Below the pieces are notes generated by a model. It was not told the origin of the DNA. It ran no database searches and worked only from the letters and a program-made list of their open reading frames with translations. From Enterobacter oligotrophicus (GTDB taxonomy: Bacteria > Pseudomonadota > Gammaproteobacteria > Enterobacterales > Enterobacteriaceae): a stretch of DNA of 64,000 nt. The stretch lies in assembly GCF_009176645.1 (NCBI RefSeq), contig NZ_AP019007.1, forward strand, positions 1,302,001 to 1,366,000, written 5' to 3'. Both the position numbers and the translations under genes were made by a program. Shown in pieces: positions 31,436 to 41,506 of the stretch; position 1 is the first letter of the stretch, and the number at the start of each line of letters is the position of its first letter.

Positions 31436-31798
31436 TTGCATTGGTGGTTTATCTGGCAAGGTATACAGAGGTATCAGGAAACAAACCGCTCCAGGCTTGT
31501 TGACCGGTCTCACACTCAACAAATGCGTCAGAACACCGCGGCGTGGCAGCACGACGCCGCTTCGGCTGTTCAACAGGACAACGGCGCGCAAGCGTTAATG
31601 GAAGTCGGGACACGGAATACCCGATTCACCAGCGTACGTCACGGAAAAGTCACCGACAGGACCGTCCGTAACGCTGGTGAAACTCAAAAATGGCGCAGCG
31701 TCTGTCAAAGCAGGCTTAACGAAAATTAACGTCCTGCTGCTGGCATATGACTGCGTCGACTTCCTGATTTAGATCGTCAAGCGGAGAGGGATTTTCTC

Positions 31799-32914
31799 AT
31801 GCGTATTTTGTTTGTAGGCCCGCCTCTCTATGGGCTGCTGTATCCTGTGCTGTCTCTGGCACAGGCGTTTCGCGTTAACGGCCATGAAGTGCTGATCGCC
31901 AGCGGAGGAAAATTCGCCCAAAAAGCGGCAGAGGCCGGGCTGGTGGTGTTCGACGCCGCACCCGGTTTTGATTCCGAAGCCGACTATCGCCGTCGCGAGG
32001 CACAGCGAAAAGAAAGTAACATCGGCACCAAAATGGGCAACTTCTCATTCTTTAGCGAAGAGATGGCCGACCACCTGGTGGAGTTTGCCGGACACTGGCG
32101 GCCCGATCTCATCATCTACCCTCCGCTCGGAGTCATCGGGCCGCTGATTGCGGCCAAATACGATATCCCGGTCGTGATGCAAACCGTCGGCTTCGGCCAT
32201 ACGCCCTGGCATATCAAAGGCGTAACGCGTTCGCTTGCGGACGCCTATCGTCGCCACGGCGTCGGGGCCGCACCGCGCGATAGGGCCTGGATCGACGTAA
32301 CACCGCCGAGCATGAGCATTCTGGAAAACGACGGCGAACCCATTATTCCCATGCAGTACGTCCCGTACAACGGCGGCGCGGTGTGGGAACCGTGGTGGGA
32401 GAGGAAGCCCGATCGTAAACGTCTGCTGGTGAGTCTCGGCACCGTCAAACCGATGGTCGACGGCCTTGATCTGATCGCCTGGGTAATGGATTCCGCCAGT
32501 GAAGTCGATGCCGAGATCATCCTGCATCTTTCGGCCAATGCGCGGTCCGATCTACGCTCGCTGCCGTCAAATGTCCGCCTGGTCGACTGGATACCCATGG
32601 GTGCCTTCCTGAACGGCGCAGATGGCTTCATTCATCATGGCGGCGCAGGCAATACCCTGACGGCGCTACACGCCGGTATTCCACAGATCGTCTTCGGCCA
32701 GGGTGCCGATCGCCCGGTAAATGCCCGCGTTGTTGTCGAACGCGGCTGCGGGATCATCCCTGGCGACGGCGGCCTGTCGAGCAACATGATCAATGCTTTC
32801 CTCGACAATCGCGCGCTTCGCGACGCCTCTGAAGAGGTAGCGGCGGAAATGGCGGCGCAACCCTGCCCGAGCGAAGTGGCGAAAAGCCTGATCGCGATGG
32901 TACAGAAAGGGTAG
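31799..32914 (+). CDS. iroB: salmochelin C-glucosyltransferase IroB
   Basis: 371 aa. The N-terminus MRILFVGPPLYGLLYPVLSL and the C-terminal UDP-sugar site HHGGAGNTLTALHAGIPQIV with GADRPVNARVV identify a GT1-family enzyme. IroB C-glucosylates the dihydroxybenzoyl rings of enterobactin to give salmochelins, which escape host lipocalin-2. ATG 31799 has GGAGAGGG upstream. First gene of the iroBCDE operon. High GC and an intact frame, in contrast to the satellite genes just upstream. Confidence 0.95.
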   Translation: MRILFVGPPLYGLLYPVLSLAQAFRVNGHEVLIASGGKFAQKAAEAGLVVFDAAPGFDSEADYRRREAQRKESNIGTKMGNFSFFSEEMADHLVEFAGHWRPDLIIYPPLGVIGPLIAAKYDIPVVMQTVGFGHTPWHIKGVTRSLADAYRRHGVGAAPRDRAWIDVTPPSMSILENDGEPIIPMQYVPYNGGAVWEPWWERKPDRKRLLVSLGTVKPMVDGLDLIAWVMDSASEVDAEIILHLSANARSDLRSLPSNVRLVDWIPMGAFLNGADGFIHHGGAGNTLTALHAGIPQIVFGQGADRPVNARVVVERGCGIIPGDGGLSSNMINAFLDNRALRDASEEVAAEMAAQPCPSEVAKSLIAMVQKG

Positions 32915-33057
32915 CCATCACGCCGTCATGACGATCATACGCCAGCACGCATCCAGGAGTCATACGCCCGTAACAATGCGGGACCGGATCGCGCTGGCGC
33001 TTTTTTTTGCGGAGCGATCCGGCTCGGATCGTATTTTTTACAGACGGAGGAGGCTTA

Positions 33058-36000
33058 ATGCCTGCGACTCACTCTCCCACACCTGCGCGGTCATGGATAG
33101 TTCGCCTGGCACGCGTGTGCTGGGAACGTAAGAAACTTAGCATCATCGTGGTGGTAGCGTCGGTATCGACTATTCTGCTGGCCGCGCTGACGCCGCTGCT
33201 GACAAGGCAAGCGGTGAACGACGCGCTGGCGGGCAATCCGGCCCGCCTGCCGTGGCTGGCCTGCGGGCTACTGCTGATCGCCTTTTTTGATTTCATCGGT
33301 AACTACGTGCGCCGCGGTTATGCCGGGGAGCTCTCGCTCTGGGTACAGCACACCCTGCGAGGACGGGCATTCGACAGCATTCAGAAACTTGACGGCGCAG
33401 GCCAGGACGCGCTGCGCACCGGGCAGGTGATCTCCCGGACCAACAGCGATCTGCAGCAGGTGCATACCCTGCTGCAGATGTGTCCGGTGCCGCTGGCAGT
33501 ATTCACTTATTACATCGCCGGCATTGCCGTGATGCTGTGGATGTCACCCGCCATGACGCTCATCGTCGTGTGTGTACTGGCGTGCCTGGCGATCACTGCG
33601 CTACGCGCACGTCGTCGGGTCTTCGCGCAGACCGGTCTGGCCTCGGACCGCCTGGCGAATCTCACCGAACATATGCGCGAGGTGCTGGCGCAGATCTCCG
33701 TGGTGAAATCCTGCGTGGCGGAGCTGCGTGAAACGCGCTGGCTGGATCGCCAGTCGCGGCAGATGGTGCGTGTACGCATCGGCGCGGCCATCTCGCAGGC
33801 GATGCCAGGTGCCACCATGCTGGCGCTACCGGTGCTCGGGCAAATCGTTCTGCTGTGCTACGGCGGCTGGTCGGTCATGCACGGGCGGATCGATCTCGGA
33901 ACCTTCGTGGCGTTTGCCAGCTTCCTCGCGATGCTGACCGGGCCAACCCGCGTACTGGCATCGTTTCTGGTTATCGCTCAGCGCACCCAGGCGTCCGTGG
34001 AGCGAGTGTTTGCTCTGATCGACACCCGTTCGCAGATGGAAGACGGGACGGAGGCGGTTAACGGTCAGGTTGTCGGGCTGGAACTGGAGAATATGAGCTT
34101 CGACTACCGTGGCGGCAGACGCATCCTCAGCGATGTCTCCTTTTCCCTGCACGCCGGTGAAACCGTGGCGGTGGTGGGCGCATCGGGTTCCGGGAAATCG
34201 ACGCTGCTGATGCTGCTGGCGCGTTTTTACGATCCCAGCGCCGGAGAGATATGGCTCAACACCAGCGCAGGCCGACAGAACCTCCGCGATCTCAGGCTGG
34301 AGGCGCTTCGTCGTCGGGTAGGCGTTGTGTTTGAAGATGCTTTTCTGTTTGCCGGTACGGTGGCGGAAAATATCGCCTATGGCCACCCTCAGGCAACGGC
34401 GGACGACATTCGCCGCGCGGCGACGGCAGCAGGAGCCAGCGATTTTATCAACGCCCTGCCGAAAGGCTTTGATACCCGGTTAACTGAACGCGGTACGAAT
34501 CTTTCCGGCGGGCAGAGGCAGCGAATCGCGCTGGCGCGGGCACTCATTACCGCACCGGAAGTGTTGATCCTCGATGACACCACTTCGGCGGTCGATGCCG
34601 GTACTGAAGCGGAGATCAACACCGCGCTGAGTCGCTATGCTGACGAAGAGCATATGCTGCTGGTGATTGCCCGACGCCGTTCAACGCTCCAGTTAGCCAG
34701 CCGAATTGTGGTGCTGGATAAGGGCCGGGTGGTGGATACCGGAACCCAGGCAGAACTTGAAGCGCGCTGTCCGGCGTTCCGTGCGCTGATGACTGGCGAC
34801 GGCGATTTCCTCGCGCCTTCCCACAGTGGACATAACGAATTGTGGCCAACCGTACCAGCGGCACAAGACGATGCGCCGGAGACGGGAGATAAAGGCTTTG
34901 TCGCCCGTATGACCCGCGTGCCGGAAAAGGCAGTACAGCAGGCGCTGGCCGGTAAAGGCCGCAAAGTCACGTCGCTGCTGAAGCCCGTGGCGTGGATGTT
35001 CGTCATCGCCGCCCTGCTGATCGCACTCGATTCGGCGGCCGGCGTCGGGATACTGATACTGCTGCAGCGCGGCATTGACTCCGGCGTCGCCGCAGGCGAT
35101 ATGTCGACTATCGGCCTCTGCGCCCTGCTCGCCCTGTGCCTGGTGGCCGTGAGCTGGTGCTGTTATTCGCTGCAGACGGTCTTCGCCGCCAGAGCGGCGG
35201 AGTCGGTCCAGCATACGGTGCGCTTGCGCAGCTTCGGCCATATGCTGCGTCTTGGCCTCCCCTGGCATGAAAAGCATGTCGATTCGCGTCTGACCCGCAT
35301 GACCGTTGATGTGGACTCCCTCGCCCGCTTTCTGCAAAACGGCCTTGCCGGTGCGGCCACCAGCCTGGTGACGATGTTCGCTATCGCCGCCGCCATGTTC
35401 TGGCTCGACCCGCTCCTGGCACTGACGGCATTAAGCGCGGTGCCAGTGGTCGCACTGGCAACCTGGATTTATCGCCGCCTCAGCTCCCCTGCTTATGCGC
35501 AGGCGCGGCTGGAAATAGGCAAAGTCAACAGCACCCTGCAGGAGAAAGTCTCCGGCTTGCGTGTCGTGCAATCGCATGGTCAGCAGGAACAGGAGGCCGC
35601 CCGGCTGCGTGCGTTATCGGATCGCTTCCGCGCAACCCGCGTGCGTGCGCAAAAATACCTTGCCGTCTATTTCCCGTTCCTGACCTTCTGCACCGAGGCC
35701 TCCTATGCCGCCGTTCTGCTGGTGGGTGCATCGCGGGTCGCCGAAGGTGAAATGACCGCCGGGGTGCTGGCGGCTTTCTTCCTGCTGCTGGGGCAATTCT
35801 ACGGACCAGTTCAGCAGTTATCAGGGATTGTCGACGCCTGGCAACAGGCGACGGCCAGCGGCAAACATATCGATGAACTGCTGGCGACCGAAGGCACAGA
35901 GAACGTCGAACCCTCTTCCGCACCGCCCGCCACCGGCGCGCTGCATCTTGATGAGGTCACGTTCAGTTATCCCGACAGTCCTGAACCGGCGCTGAACAAA

Positions 36001-36714
36001 CTTACCCTGACGATCCCTGAGGGAACGGTCATCGCGGTCGTCGGTCGCAGCGGTGCGGGTAAGTCAACGCTGATTAAGCTGATTGCCGGGTTGTATTCCC
36101 CCACCCACGGTAGGATCAGCATCGGCGATCGGATGATTGATGATGCTTCGCTTGCCGATTACCGTCGCCAGATTGGGCTGGTCGATCAGGATGTGGCGCT
36201 GTTTAGTGGTGATATAGCGGAAAACATTCGTTATTCACGGCCATCCAGCACCAATGACGACGTTGAGATTGCCTCACAGCGGGCAGGGCTGTATGAGACG
36301 GTGCGCAATCTGCCGCAGGGATTCCGGACACCGGTGAATAACGGCGGTGCCGATCTGTCCGCAGGTCAGCGCCAGCTGATTGCACTGGCTCGCGCGCAAC
36401 TGGCGAATGCTCACATCCTGCTGCTCGACGAAGCTACGTCGCGTCTGGATCGCACATCCGAAGAGCGATTGATGTCATCGTTAACAGACGTTGCGCACGC
36501 CGGGAAGCACTCGGCGCTGATTGTGGCGCACCGCCTGACCACCGCGCAGCGCTGCGATCTGATTGCCGTTATCGATAAGGGGCAGCTTGCGGAATACGGC
36601 ACCCACGAACAACTATTAGCTGCGGGCGGCCTCTATACCCGCTTATGGCATGACAGCGTCGGCAGTGCTGTGCCCCATCGCCAGCACGACATCACGGGGG
36701 AAATCGTGGGATAG
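33058..36714 (+). CDS. iroC: salmochelin exporter IroC (fused double ABC transporter)
   Basis: 1218 aa from ATG 33058, which has ACGGAGGAGG 4-9 nt upstream; a longer frame from 33007 exists but lacks such a site, and known IroC starts with MPATHSP. Two ABC exporter halves are fused. The first has Walker A GASGSGKS near residue 374 and LSGGQRQR; the second has GRSGAGKS near residue 999 and LSAGQRQL. Each half is preceded by about six membrane segments. IroC moves glucosylated enterobactin across the inner membrane and may take part in ferric salmochelin use. Second gene of the operon, 143 bp after iroB. Confidence 0.95.
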   Translation: MPATHSPTPARSWIVRLARVCWERKKLSIIVVVASVSTILLAALTPLLTRQAVNDALAGNPARLPWLACGLLLIAFFDFIGNYVRRGYAGELSLWVQHTLRGRAFDSIQKLDGAGQDALRTGQVISRTNSDLQQVHTLLQMCPVPLAVFTYYIAGIAVMLWMSPAMTLIVVCVLACLAITALRARRRVFAQTGLASDRLANLTEHMREVLAQISVVKSCVAELRETRWLDRQSRQMVRVRIGAAISQAMPGATMLALPVLGQIVLLCYGGWSVMHGRIDLGTFVAFASFLAMLTGPTRVLASFLVIAQRTQASVERVFALIDTRSQMEDGTEAVNGQVVGLELENMSFDYRGGRRILSDVSFSLHAGETVAVVGASGSGKSTLLMLLARFYDPSAGEIWLNTSAGRQNLRDLRLEALRRRVGVVFEDAFLFAGTVAENIAYGHPQATADDIRRAATAAGASDFINALPKGFDTRLTERGTNLSGGQRQRIALARALITAPEVLILDDTTSAVDAGTEAEINTALSRYADEEHMLLVIARRRSTLQLASRIVVLDKGRVVDTGTQAELEARCPAFRALMTGDGDFLAPSHSGHNELWPTVPAAQDDAPETGDKGFVARMTRVPEKAVQQALAGKGRKVTSLLKPVAWMFVIAALLIALDSAAGVGILILLQRGIDSGVAAGDMSTIGLCALLALCLVAVSWCCYSLQTVFAARAAESVQHTVRLRSFGHMLRLGLPWHEKHVDSRLTRMTVDVDSLARFLQNGLAGAATSLVTMFAIAAAMFWLDPLLALTALSAVPVVALATWIYRRLSSPAYAQARLEIGKVNSTLQEKVSGLRVVQSHGQQEQEAARLRALSDRFRATRVRAQKYLAVYFPFLTFCTEASYAAVLLVGASRVAEGEMTAGVLAAFFLLLGQFYGPVQQLSGIVDAWQQATASGKHIDELLATEGTENVEPSSAPPATGALHLDEVTFSYPDSPEPALNKLTLTIPEGTVIAVVGRSGAGKSTLIKLIAGLYSPTHGRISIGDRMIDDASLADYRRQIGLVDQDVALFSGDIAENIRYSRPSSTNDDVEIASQRAGLYETVRNLPQGFRTPVNNGGADLSAGQRQLIALARAQLANAHILLLDEATSRLDRTSEERLMSSLTDVAHAGKHSALIVAHRLTTAQRCDLIAVIDKGQLAEYGTHEQLLAAGGLYTRLWHDSVGSAVPHRQHDITGEIVG

Positions 36715-36750
36715 TTATTGCGCACGTAAGACATTAAAAAACACGCTCTG

Positions 36751-36777
36751 AAGCGGCTGTTCCGGGAATAGCCGCTT
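36751..36777 (+). terminator. stem-loop in the iroC-iroD gap
   Basis: AAGCGGCT (36751-36758) pairs with AGCCGCTT (36770-36777), with GTTCC/GGAAT partly pairing inside. It has no U-tract. It may be a partial terminator or a processing/stability element that sets the ratio of iroBC to iroDE mRNA. Confidence 0.45.
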
Positions 36778-36818
36778 TAGCTATTTATACTGACACCCTT
36801 AATTTTCAAAGAGAGTGA

Positions 36819-38048
36819 ATGCTGAACATGCAACAACATCCCTCTGCTATCGCCAGGCTGCGCAGCCAGCTGGCAGCAGGCCACATTGCTAACCTTTCTG
36901 ACTTCTGGCGCGACGCAGAGTCGCTGAATGTACCGCTGGTGACGCCGGTCGAAGAGGCGGAAGACGAGCGTGAAGTGACCTTTCTGTGGCGCGCCCGGCA
37001 GCCTCTGCAGGGCGTTTATCTGCGTCTGAATCGGGTGACGGATAAAGAGCACGTAGCAAAAGGGATGATGACCGCCCTTCCCGCGACGGATATCTGGACT
37101 CTGACGCTGCGTTTACCCGCAAGCTACTGCGGCTCCTATTCGCTGGTGGAAATCCCCCCCGGCACCCCGGCCGAGACGATTGCACAGTCCGGAGGCCGCT
37201 TTGCCACCCTCGCCGGGCAGGCCGATCCGCTAAACAAAACGCCGGGGATCAACGTTCGGGGAGGCGCACAGGAATCGGTGCTGGCGCTTGATAAAGCCCC
37301 CGCCCAGTCCGAATGGCGCGGCGGCTCACCCACCGGGCAATTGCTTACCTCCGCGCGCACTATCGCCGGGCAATCGCGCCGGGTTCGGCTCTATCTGCCG
37401 GATGTTGATATTTCGCAGCCCCTCGGCCTGGTGGTGCTGCCCGATGGTGAAACCTGGTTCGATCACCTTGGCGTATGCGCGGCAATTGACGCCGCCATAA
37501 ATAACGGACGCATCGTGCCCGTGGCTGTACTGGGCATCGACAACATCGATGAACACGAGCGCACTGCGATACTCGGCGGGCGCAGCGAGCTGATAAAAGA
37601 TATCGCCGGGCATCTGCTTCCGACGATTCGCGCCGAACAACCGCAGCGGCAGTGGGCAGACCGTTCGCGCACCGTGCTGGCGGGGCAGAGCCTCGGCGGG
37701 GTCAGCGCGCTAATGGCCGCTCGTCACGCACCGGAAACGTTCGGCCTGGCGCTCAGCCACTCCCCTTCAATGTGGTGGACGCCAGAAGGTGCCAGCCGAC
37801 CAAACTTGTTCAGCGAAACCGATACGTCATGGGTGAGCGAACATCTGCTTTCGGCCCCGCCGCAGGGCGTGCGCATCCGCCTGTGCGTGGGATCGCTGGA
37901 AGGTTCGACGGTGCCGCACGTTCAGCAGCTTCATCAGCGGCTACTTACCGCTGGCGTCGACAGCCATTGCGCAATTTATACCGGTGGTCACGATTACGCA
38001 TGGTGGCGCGGCGCATTGATTGACGGGCTTGGTTTACTGCAGGGTTGA
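36819..38048 (+). CDS. iroD: cytoplasmic salmochelin/enterobactin esterase IroD
   Basis: 409 aa, a Fes-family alpha/beta hydrolase. It begins MLNMQQHPSAIARLRSQL like known IroD. The nucleophile elbow is LAGQSLGGVSAL and the catalytic histidine region is YTGGHDYAWWRG. IroD hydrolyses ferric salmochelin and enterobactin to linear forms so that iron is released in the cytoplasm. GAGAGTGA precedes the ATG. There is no signal peptide. Complete; third gene of the iro operon. Confidence 0.95.
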   Translation: MLNMQQHPSAIARLRSQLAAGHIANLSDFWRDAESLNVPLVTPVEEAEDEREVTFLWRARQPLQGVYLRLNRVTDKEHVAKGMMTALPATDIWTLTLRLPASYCGSYSLVEIPPGTPAETIAQSGGRFATLAGQADPLNKTPGINVRGGAQESVLALDKAPAQSEWRGGSPTGQLLTSARTIAGQSRRVRLYLPDVDISQPLGLVVLPDGETWFDHLGVCAAIDAAINNGRIVPVAVLGIDNIDEHERTAILGGRSELIKDIAGHLLPTIRAEQPQRQWADRSRTVLAGQSLGGVSALMAARHAPETFGLALSHSPSMWWTPEGASRPNLFSETDTSWVSEHLLSAPPQGVRIRLCVGSLEGSTVPHVQQLHQRLLTAGVDSHCAIYTGGHDYAWWRGALIDGLGLLQG

Positions 38049-38131
38049 CTTGACCCGCGAACACTTTCAGGCAACTGTATAGGCTTCCTGAATAAATAAA
38101 ATGTCACCTGCGGAAAAGGAATTATCATCAG

Positions 38132-39076
38132 ATGTATGCCCGCGAGTATCGCCCGACACGCCCGCGCAAGGCGCTTTTCTCTCTTCTTTCTGGTCTCACT
38201 CTTATCTGTAGCGCGCAAGGTTTTGCGAAGCCGGATATGCAGCCGCTGGGGCCGAATATCGCCGATAAAGGCTCCGCGTTTTACCATTTCAGCGTCAACC
38301 CGTTCGACTCCGCCGATGGCACCCGCCATTATCGGGTATGGACGGCCGTGCCGAATAAAGCCGCACCGGCATCGGGCTACCCGATTTTATATATGCTCGA
38401 CGGCAACGCAGTTATGGACCGCCTGAATGACGAACTGCTCAAACAGCTGGCAGAAAAATCACCGCCGGTGATCGTGGCTATCGGGTATCAGACCAACCTC
38501 CCCTTCGATCTCAACGGCAGGGCCTACGACTATACGCCGGCAGCAGAAAGCGGCAAAACTGATACCCGCAACGGGCGTTTTAGCCGTAAGAGTGGTGGCA
38601 GCAACGACTTCCGCCAGTTACTGGAAACGCGTATTGCGCCAAAAGTGGAACAGGGATTGAATATCGATCGGCAGCGCCGCGGCCTGTGGGGGCACTCCTA
38701 CGGCGGCCTGTTCGTGCTGGATTCCTGGCTGTCCTCCTCTTACTTCCGGACGTACTACAGCGCCAGCCCGTCGTTGGGCAGAGGCAATGATGCTCTGCTA
38801 AGCCGCATCACGGCGGTTGAGCCGTCGCAATACTGCGCTAAGCGCCTGGCGATAATGGAAGGTTCGGCGACGCCGGGCGATAACCGGGAAACGCATGCTG
38901 CCGGGGTGCTGACGAAAATTCATGCCACCCTCGCCACGCTGGAAGATAAAGGCGTCAATGCCGCCTTTTGGGATTTCCCGAACCTGGGACACGGGCCGAT
39001 GTTCAACGCCTCCTTCCGCGGAGCGCTGTTAGATATCAGTGGTGAAAACGCAGGTAACACAGCAGGCTGTCATTAA
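38132..39076 (+). CDS. iroE: periplasmic siderophore esterase IroE
   Basis: 314 aa. A basic start (MYAREYRPTRPRK) is followed by one hydrophobic segment (ALFSLLSGLTLICSAQGFA), a signal anchor facing the periplasm. The hydrolase core has WGHSYGGLFVLDSWLSSSYF (nucleophile Ser) and NLGHGPMF near the end. IroE linearises the trilactone of salmochelin or enterobactin during export. The start has AAGGA upstream and a TTATC spacer. Last gene of the operon, convergent with iroN across a shared stem-loop. Confidence 0.95.
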   Translation: MYAREYRPTRPRKALFSLLSGLTLICSAQGFAKPDMQPLGPNIADKGSAFYHFSVNPFDSADGTRHYRVWTAVPNKAAPASGYPILYMLDGNAVMDRLNDELLKQLAEKSPPVIVAIGYQTNLPFDLNGRAYDYTPAAESGKTDTRNGRFSRKSGGSNDFRQLLETRIAPKVEQGLNIDRQRRGLWGHSYGGLFVLDSWLSSSYFRTYYSASPSLGRGNDALLSRITAVEPSQYCAKRLAIMEGSATPGDNRETHAAGVLTKIHATLATLEDKGVNAAFWDFPNLGHGPMFNASFRGALLDISGENAGNTAGCH

Positions 39077-39090
39077 TTAAGCCGCTAAAC

Positions 39091-39114
39091 ACTGCCCGCC
39101 TTTACGCGGGCAGT
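39091..39114. terminator. shared stem-loop between iroE and iroN
   Basis: ACTGCCCGC and GCGGGCAGT form a perfect 9-bp stem with a 6-nt loop between the convergent stops of iroE and iroN. There is no long U-tract, but the position fits bidirectional termination. Confidence 0.65.
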
Positions 39115-39132
39115 ACACCTGTAACACTACGA

Positions 39133-41307
39133 TCAGAATGACGCGGTAACACCGGCATAATAAGCCCGGCCAGGCTCGTTATAGGTATTCGCCCCTTCGG
39201 AAGATCGGTAGATCTGTTTATCGAAGATATTGCTAACACCGACGTTAAGACGCAGATTTTTATTAATATCGTAATTGAAGTTCGTCCCCACCAGCGAATA
39301 AGCTCCCAGCTCTTTACCTGACAGACCGCCAGTATCTTCACTGCGAGTTTCCGCATGGGTACGCGGTTTTTGTCTGCCGTATAAGGTCCAGTTGACGCTG
39401 GCGGAGAACGCCTGGGTGATGGTCCAGTCAAGCGAGTTATTAATGGTATATTTCGGGATGACCGACAGCGGGTTACCGGTGTCTTTTTGCTCCGAGGTGA
39501 TCATCCAGGTGGCATTGGTATTCCAGTTCAGACGATCTTTCACCAGCGGGAACGCCATGCTGGCTTCGATACCGTCCACCAGCGCTTTCCCGCCATTCTG
39601 CCACTGGAGGATATATGCGCCTGAAGCGGTTTGCCCGATAACATTATCCCCGGCCACGATCTTATTCTGGTAGTCATTGCGGAAGTAGGTCACGCTGGCG
39701 TGGTAATCTTCCCAGGCGAACTCCAGCCCAATTTCTTTATTGATACTGATTTCCGGATCGAGATCTTTATTACCGATCAGGTAGCAGCCGCCCGATGTAA
39801 TATCTTTTGGACAACCGTTGCCTTTTGAGTAGAGCAGATAACCTTCGCTGGATTGATACAAGTTTGGTGCTTTAAAGGTTCGGGCAATCCCCGCTTTGAC
39901 TTTGAAGTAATCGCCCAATTCCTGCGAGAGGTTCAGGCTGGGGCTGAAGTTACCGCCGGACTCGTTGAGATAATCAAAGCGCAGGCCTGGAATGATATTC
40001 GTGCCGGGAACCGGCTCAATATTATCTTCAATATACAGCGCACTGATTTGGGAATGGTTTTTACTGCTGCGATCCGCAGCCGAGCCAGAAATGCCGCCGA
40101 TATCACTGTCATCCACCGTCAGGCTGGTAGAGGAAGGATCGTCGAGTTCATCGCGGCTCCACTCCGCCCCCACGGTCAGCGTTTGATCGACCAGCGCATT
40201 CAGCGGAATATTAAGCTCGCCGCTGGTTCGCCAGGAGCTCAGGCGATTGGTCGTGAACTTTTCATCCGCCGAAATACGCCCTTCACCGCCGCCGGATAAT
40301 CCTTCATTCATGCGGGTGTTATTGGTTTTCTCGTAATAGACACCAAAACGGCTTTGTCCCCAGTCCCAGATACCATTATGCGTAATGCCATAATTCTGCC
40401 GGTACAGGCGGTTCGTCTCTTCGCCGGATTTCGCCAGGCTTTCAGTGACGGCACTGGAAGAACTGTTTTGCGTATCGCCCGCATAGATATTCCCCTGACG
40501 GCTATATCCGGCTTCGAAATCGAGAATTTGCTGCGGATTTAATTTCCACGAGACAACGCCGTTAATATCTTTGTTGCGCACCCCTTCATGCCCGGCCGCG
40601 TTTTTCGTACCGGCCGAGGAGTTAATATCCCAGCTGTCGGCATCGGTTTTATTCAGGTTACCGTACAGGCGCATGGTCAGCGCATCGCCAGCCAGCGGCC
40701 CGCTAAGGCTGAAGTTGGCGCGACGCGTAGCGCCTTCATCGCTGCTTTCCGGCTGGTTGGTGTATAACGACAGCGAACCGTGCCAGTCGTTGGAGGGGCG
40801 TTTGGTAATGATGTTCACCACCCCGCCCGCTGCGCCCGAACCGTAGCGCGCCGCCGCAGGGCCGCGGATCACTTCGATACGCTCAACCTGTTCCGGTGGT
40901 ACCCAGTTGGTGTCGCCGCGGGTATCACGCTCTCCACGCCAGCTATAACGCACGGAGTTGCGCGACGTCACCGGTACACCATCAATTAAAATTAAGGTGT
41001 TTTCCGGCCCCATACCGCGAATGTCGATCTGGCGGTTATTACCGCGTGTACCCGAGGCGCTGTTGCCGGTCAGATTGACACCAGGCATTTTGCGAATAAT
41101 ATCGGAGATGTCGTTGACCGGAGGGTTCTTTTTAATATCTTCGCTGGTAATAATCGACACGCCCGGCTGCTGTTTGAGTACCTGCTCAGCGGTGGCTTCC
41201 ACCACCAGGGTCTCGTCGTTATCGTCGGAGGATTTGGCTACTGATACTTGACTATTCAACCCTACCAGGAGCGCAGTTAGCGGCCAGAGGATCTTGTTAA
41301 TTCTCAT
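39133..41307 (-). CDS. iroN: TonB-dependent salmochelin receptor IroN
   Basis: 724 aa from ATG 41307. Another ATG two codons upstream (41313) is too close to the AGGGA site, and known IroN starts MRINKILW. A signal peptide ends around SQVSVAKS. A TonB box region is DETLVVEA. The plug has TLILIDGVPVTSRNS and RGPAAARYGSGAAGGVVNII, and the barrel ends NEPGRAYYAGVTASF with the terminal Phe. It imports ferric salmochelins, enterobactin and breakdown products. It is divergent from the EvgA-like gene, with a Fur-box-like site in between. Confidence 0.95.
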   Translation of the reverse strand: MRINKILWPLTALLVGLNSQVSVAKSSDDNDETLVVEATAEQVLKQQPGVSIITSEDIKKNPPVNDISDIIRKMPGVNLTGNSASGTRGNNRQIDIRGMGPENTLILIDGVPVTSRNSVRYSWRGERDTRGDTNWVPPEQVERIEVIRGPAAARYGSGAAGGVVNIITKRPSNDWHGSLSLYTNQPESSDEGATRRANFSLSGPLAGDALTMRLYGNLNKTDADSWDINSSAGTKNAAGHEGVRNKDINGVVSWKLNPQQILDFEAGYSRQGNIYAGDTQNSSSSAVTESLAKSGEETNRLYRQNYGITHNGIWDWGQSRFGVYYEKTNNTRMNEGLSGGGEGRISADEKFTTNRLSSWRTSGELNIPLNALVDQTLTVGAEWSRDELDDPSSTSLTVDDSDIGGISGSAADRSSKNHSQISALYIEDNIEPVPGTNIIPGLRFDYLNESGGNFSPSLNLSQELGDYFKVKAGIARTFKAPNLYQSSEGYLLYSKGNGCPKDITSGGCYLIGNKDLDPEISINKEIGLEFAWEDYHASVTYFRNDYQNKIVAGDNVIGQTASGAYILQWQNGGKALVDGIEASMAFPLVKDRLNWNTNATWMITSEQKDTGNPLSVIPKYTINNSLDWTITQAFSASVNWTLYGRQKPRTHAETRSEDTGGLSGKELGAYSLVGTNFNYDINKNLRLNVGVSNIFDKQIYRSSEGANTYNEPGRAYYAGVTASF

Positions 41308-41403
41308 ACCCATTCCCTAATAAATGCCTAACTTAAAAGTGGTTGATCGTTAAGCTCACATCCTTGCCAGATATTTTTTACTGTCATTATTGTTTTATTA
41401 TAA

Positions 41404-41424
41404 GAATGATAATTAATATCATTT
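41404..41424 (-). promoter_or_regulatory. Fur box upstream of iroN
   Basis: GAATGATAATTAATATCATTT is a near-palindromic match to the Fur consensus (GATAATGATAATCATTATC type). It lies about 97 bp before the iroN start, so iron repression of iroN is expected. It is also close to the EvgA-like promoter on the other side. Confidence 0.75.
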
Positions 41425-41506
41425 AACGAGAGGTAAGGCAATCCTTAACAACACGGGCATGAGGCAATGAGATATTATATTCATAACGGCAACGTTGAGG
41501 CTGAAC

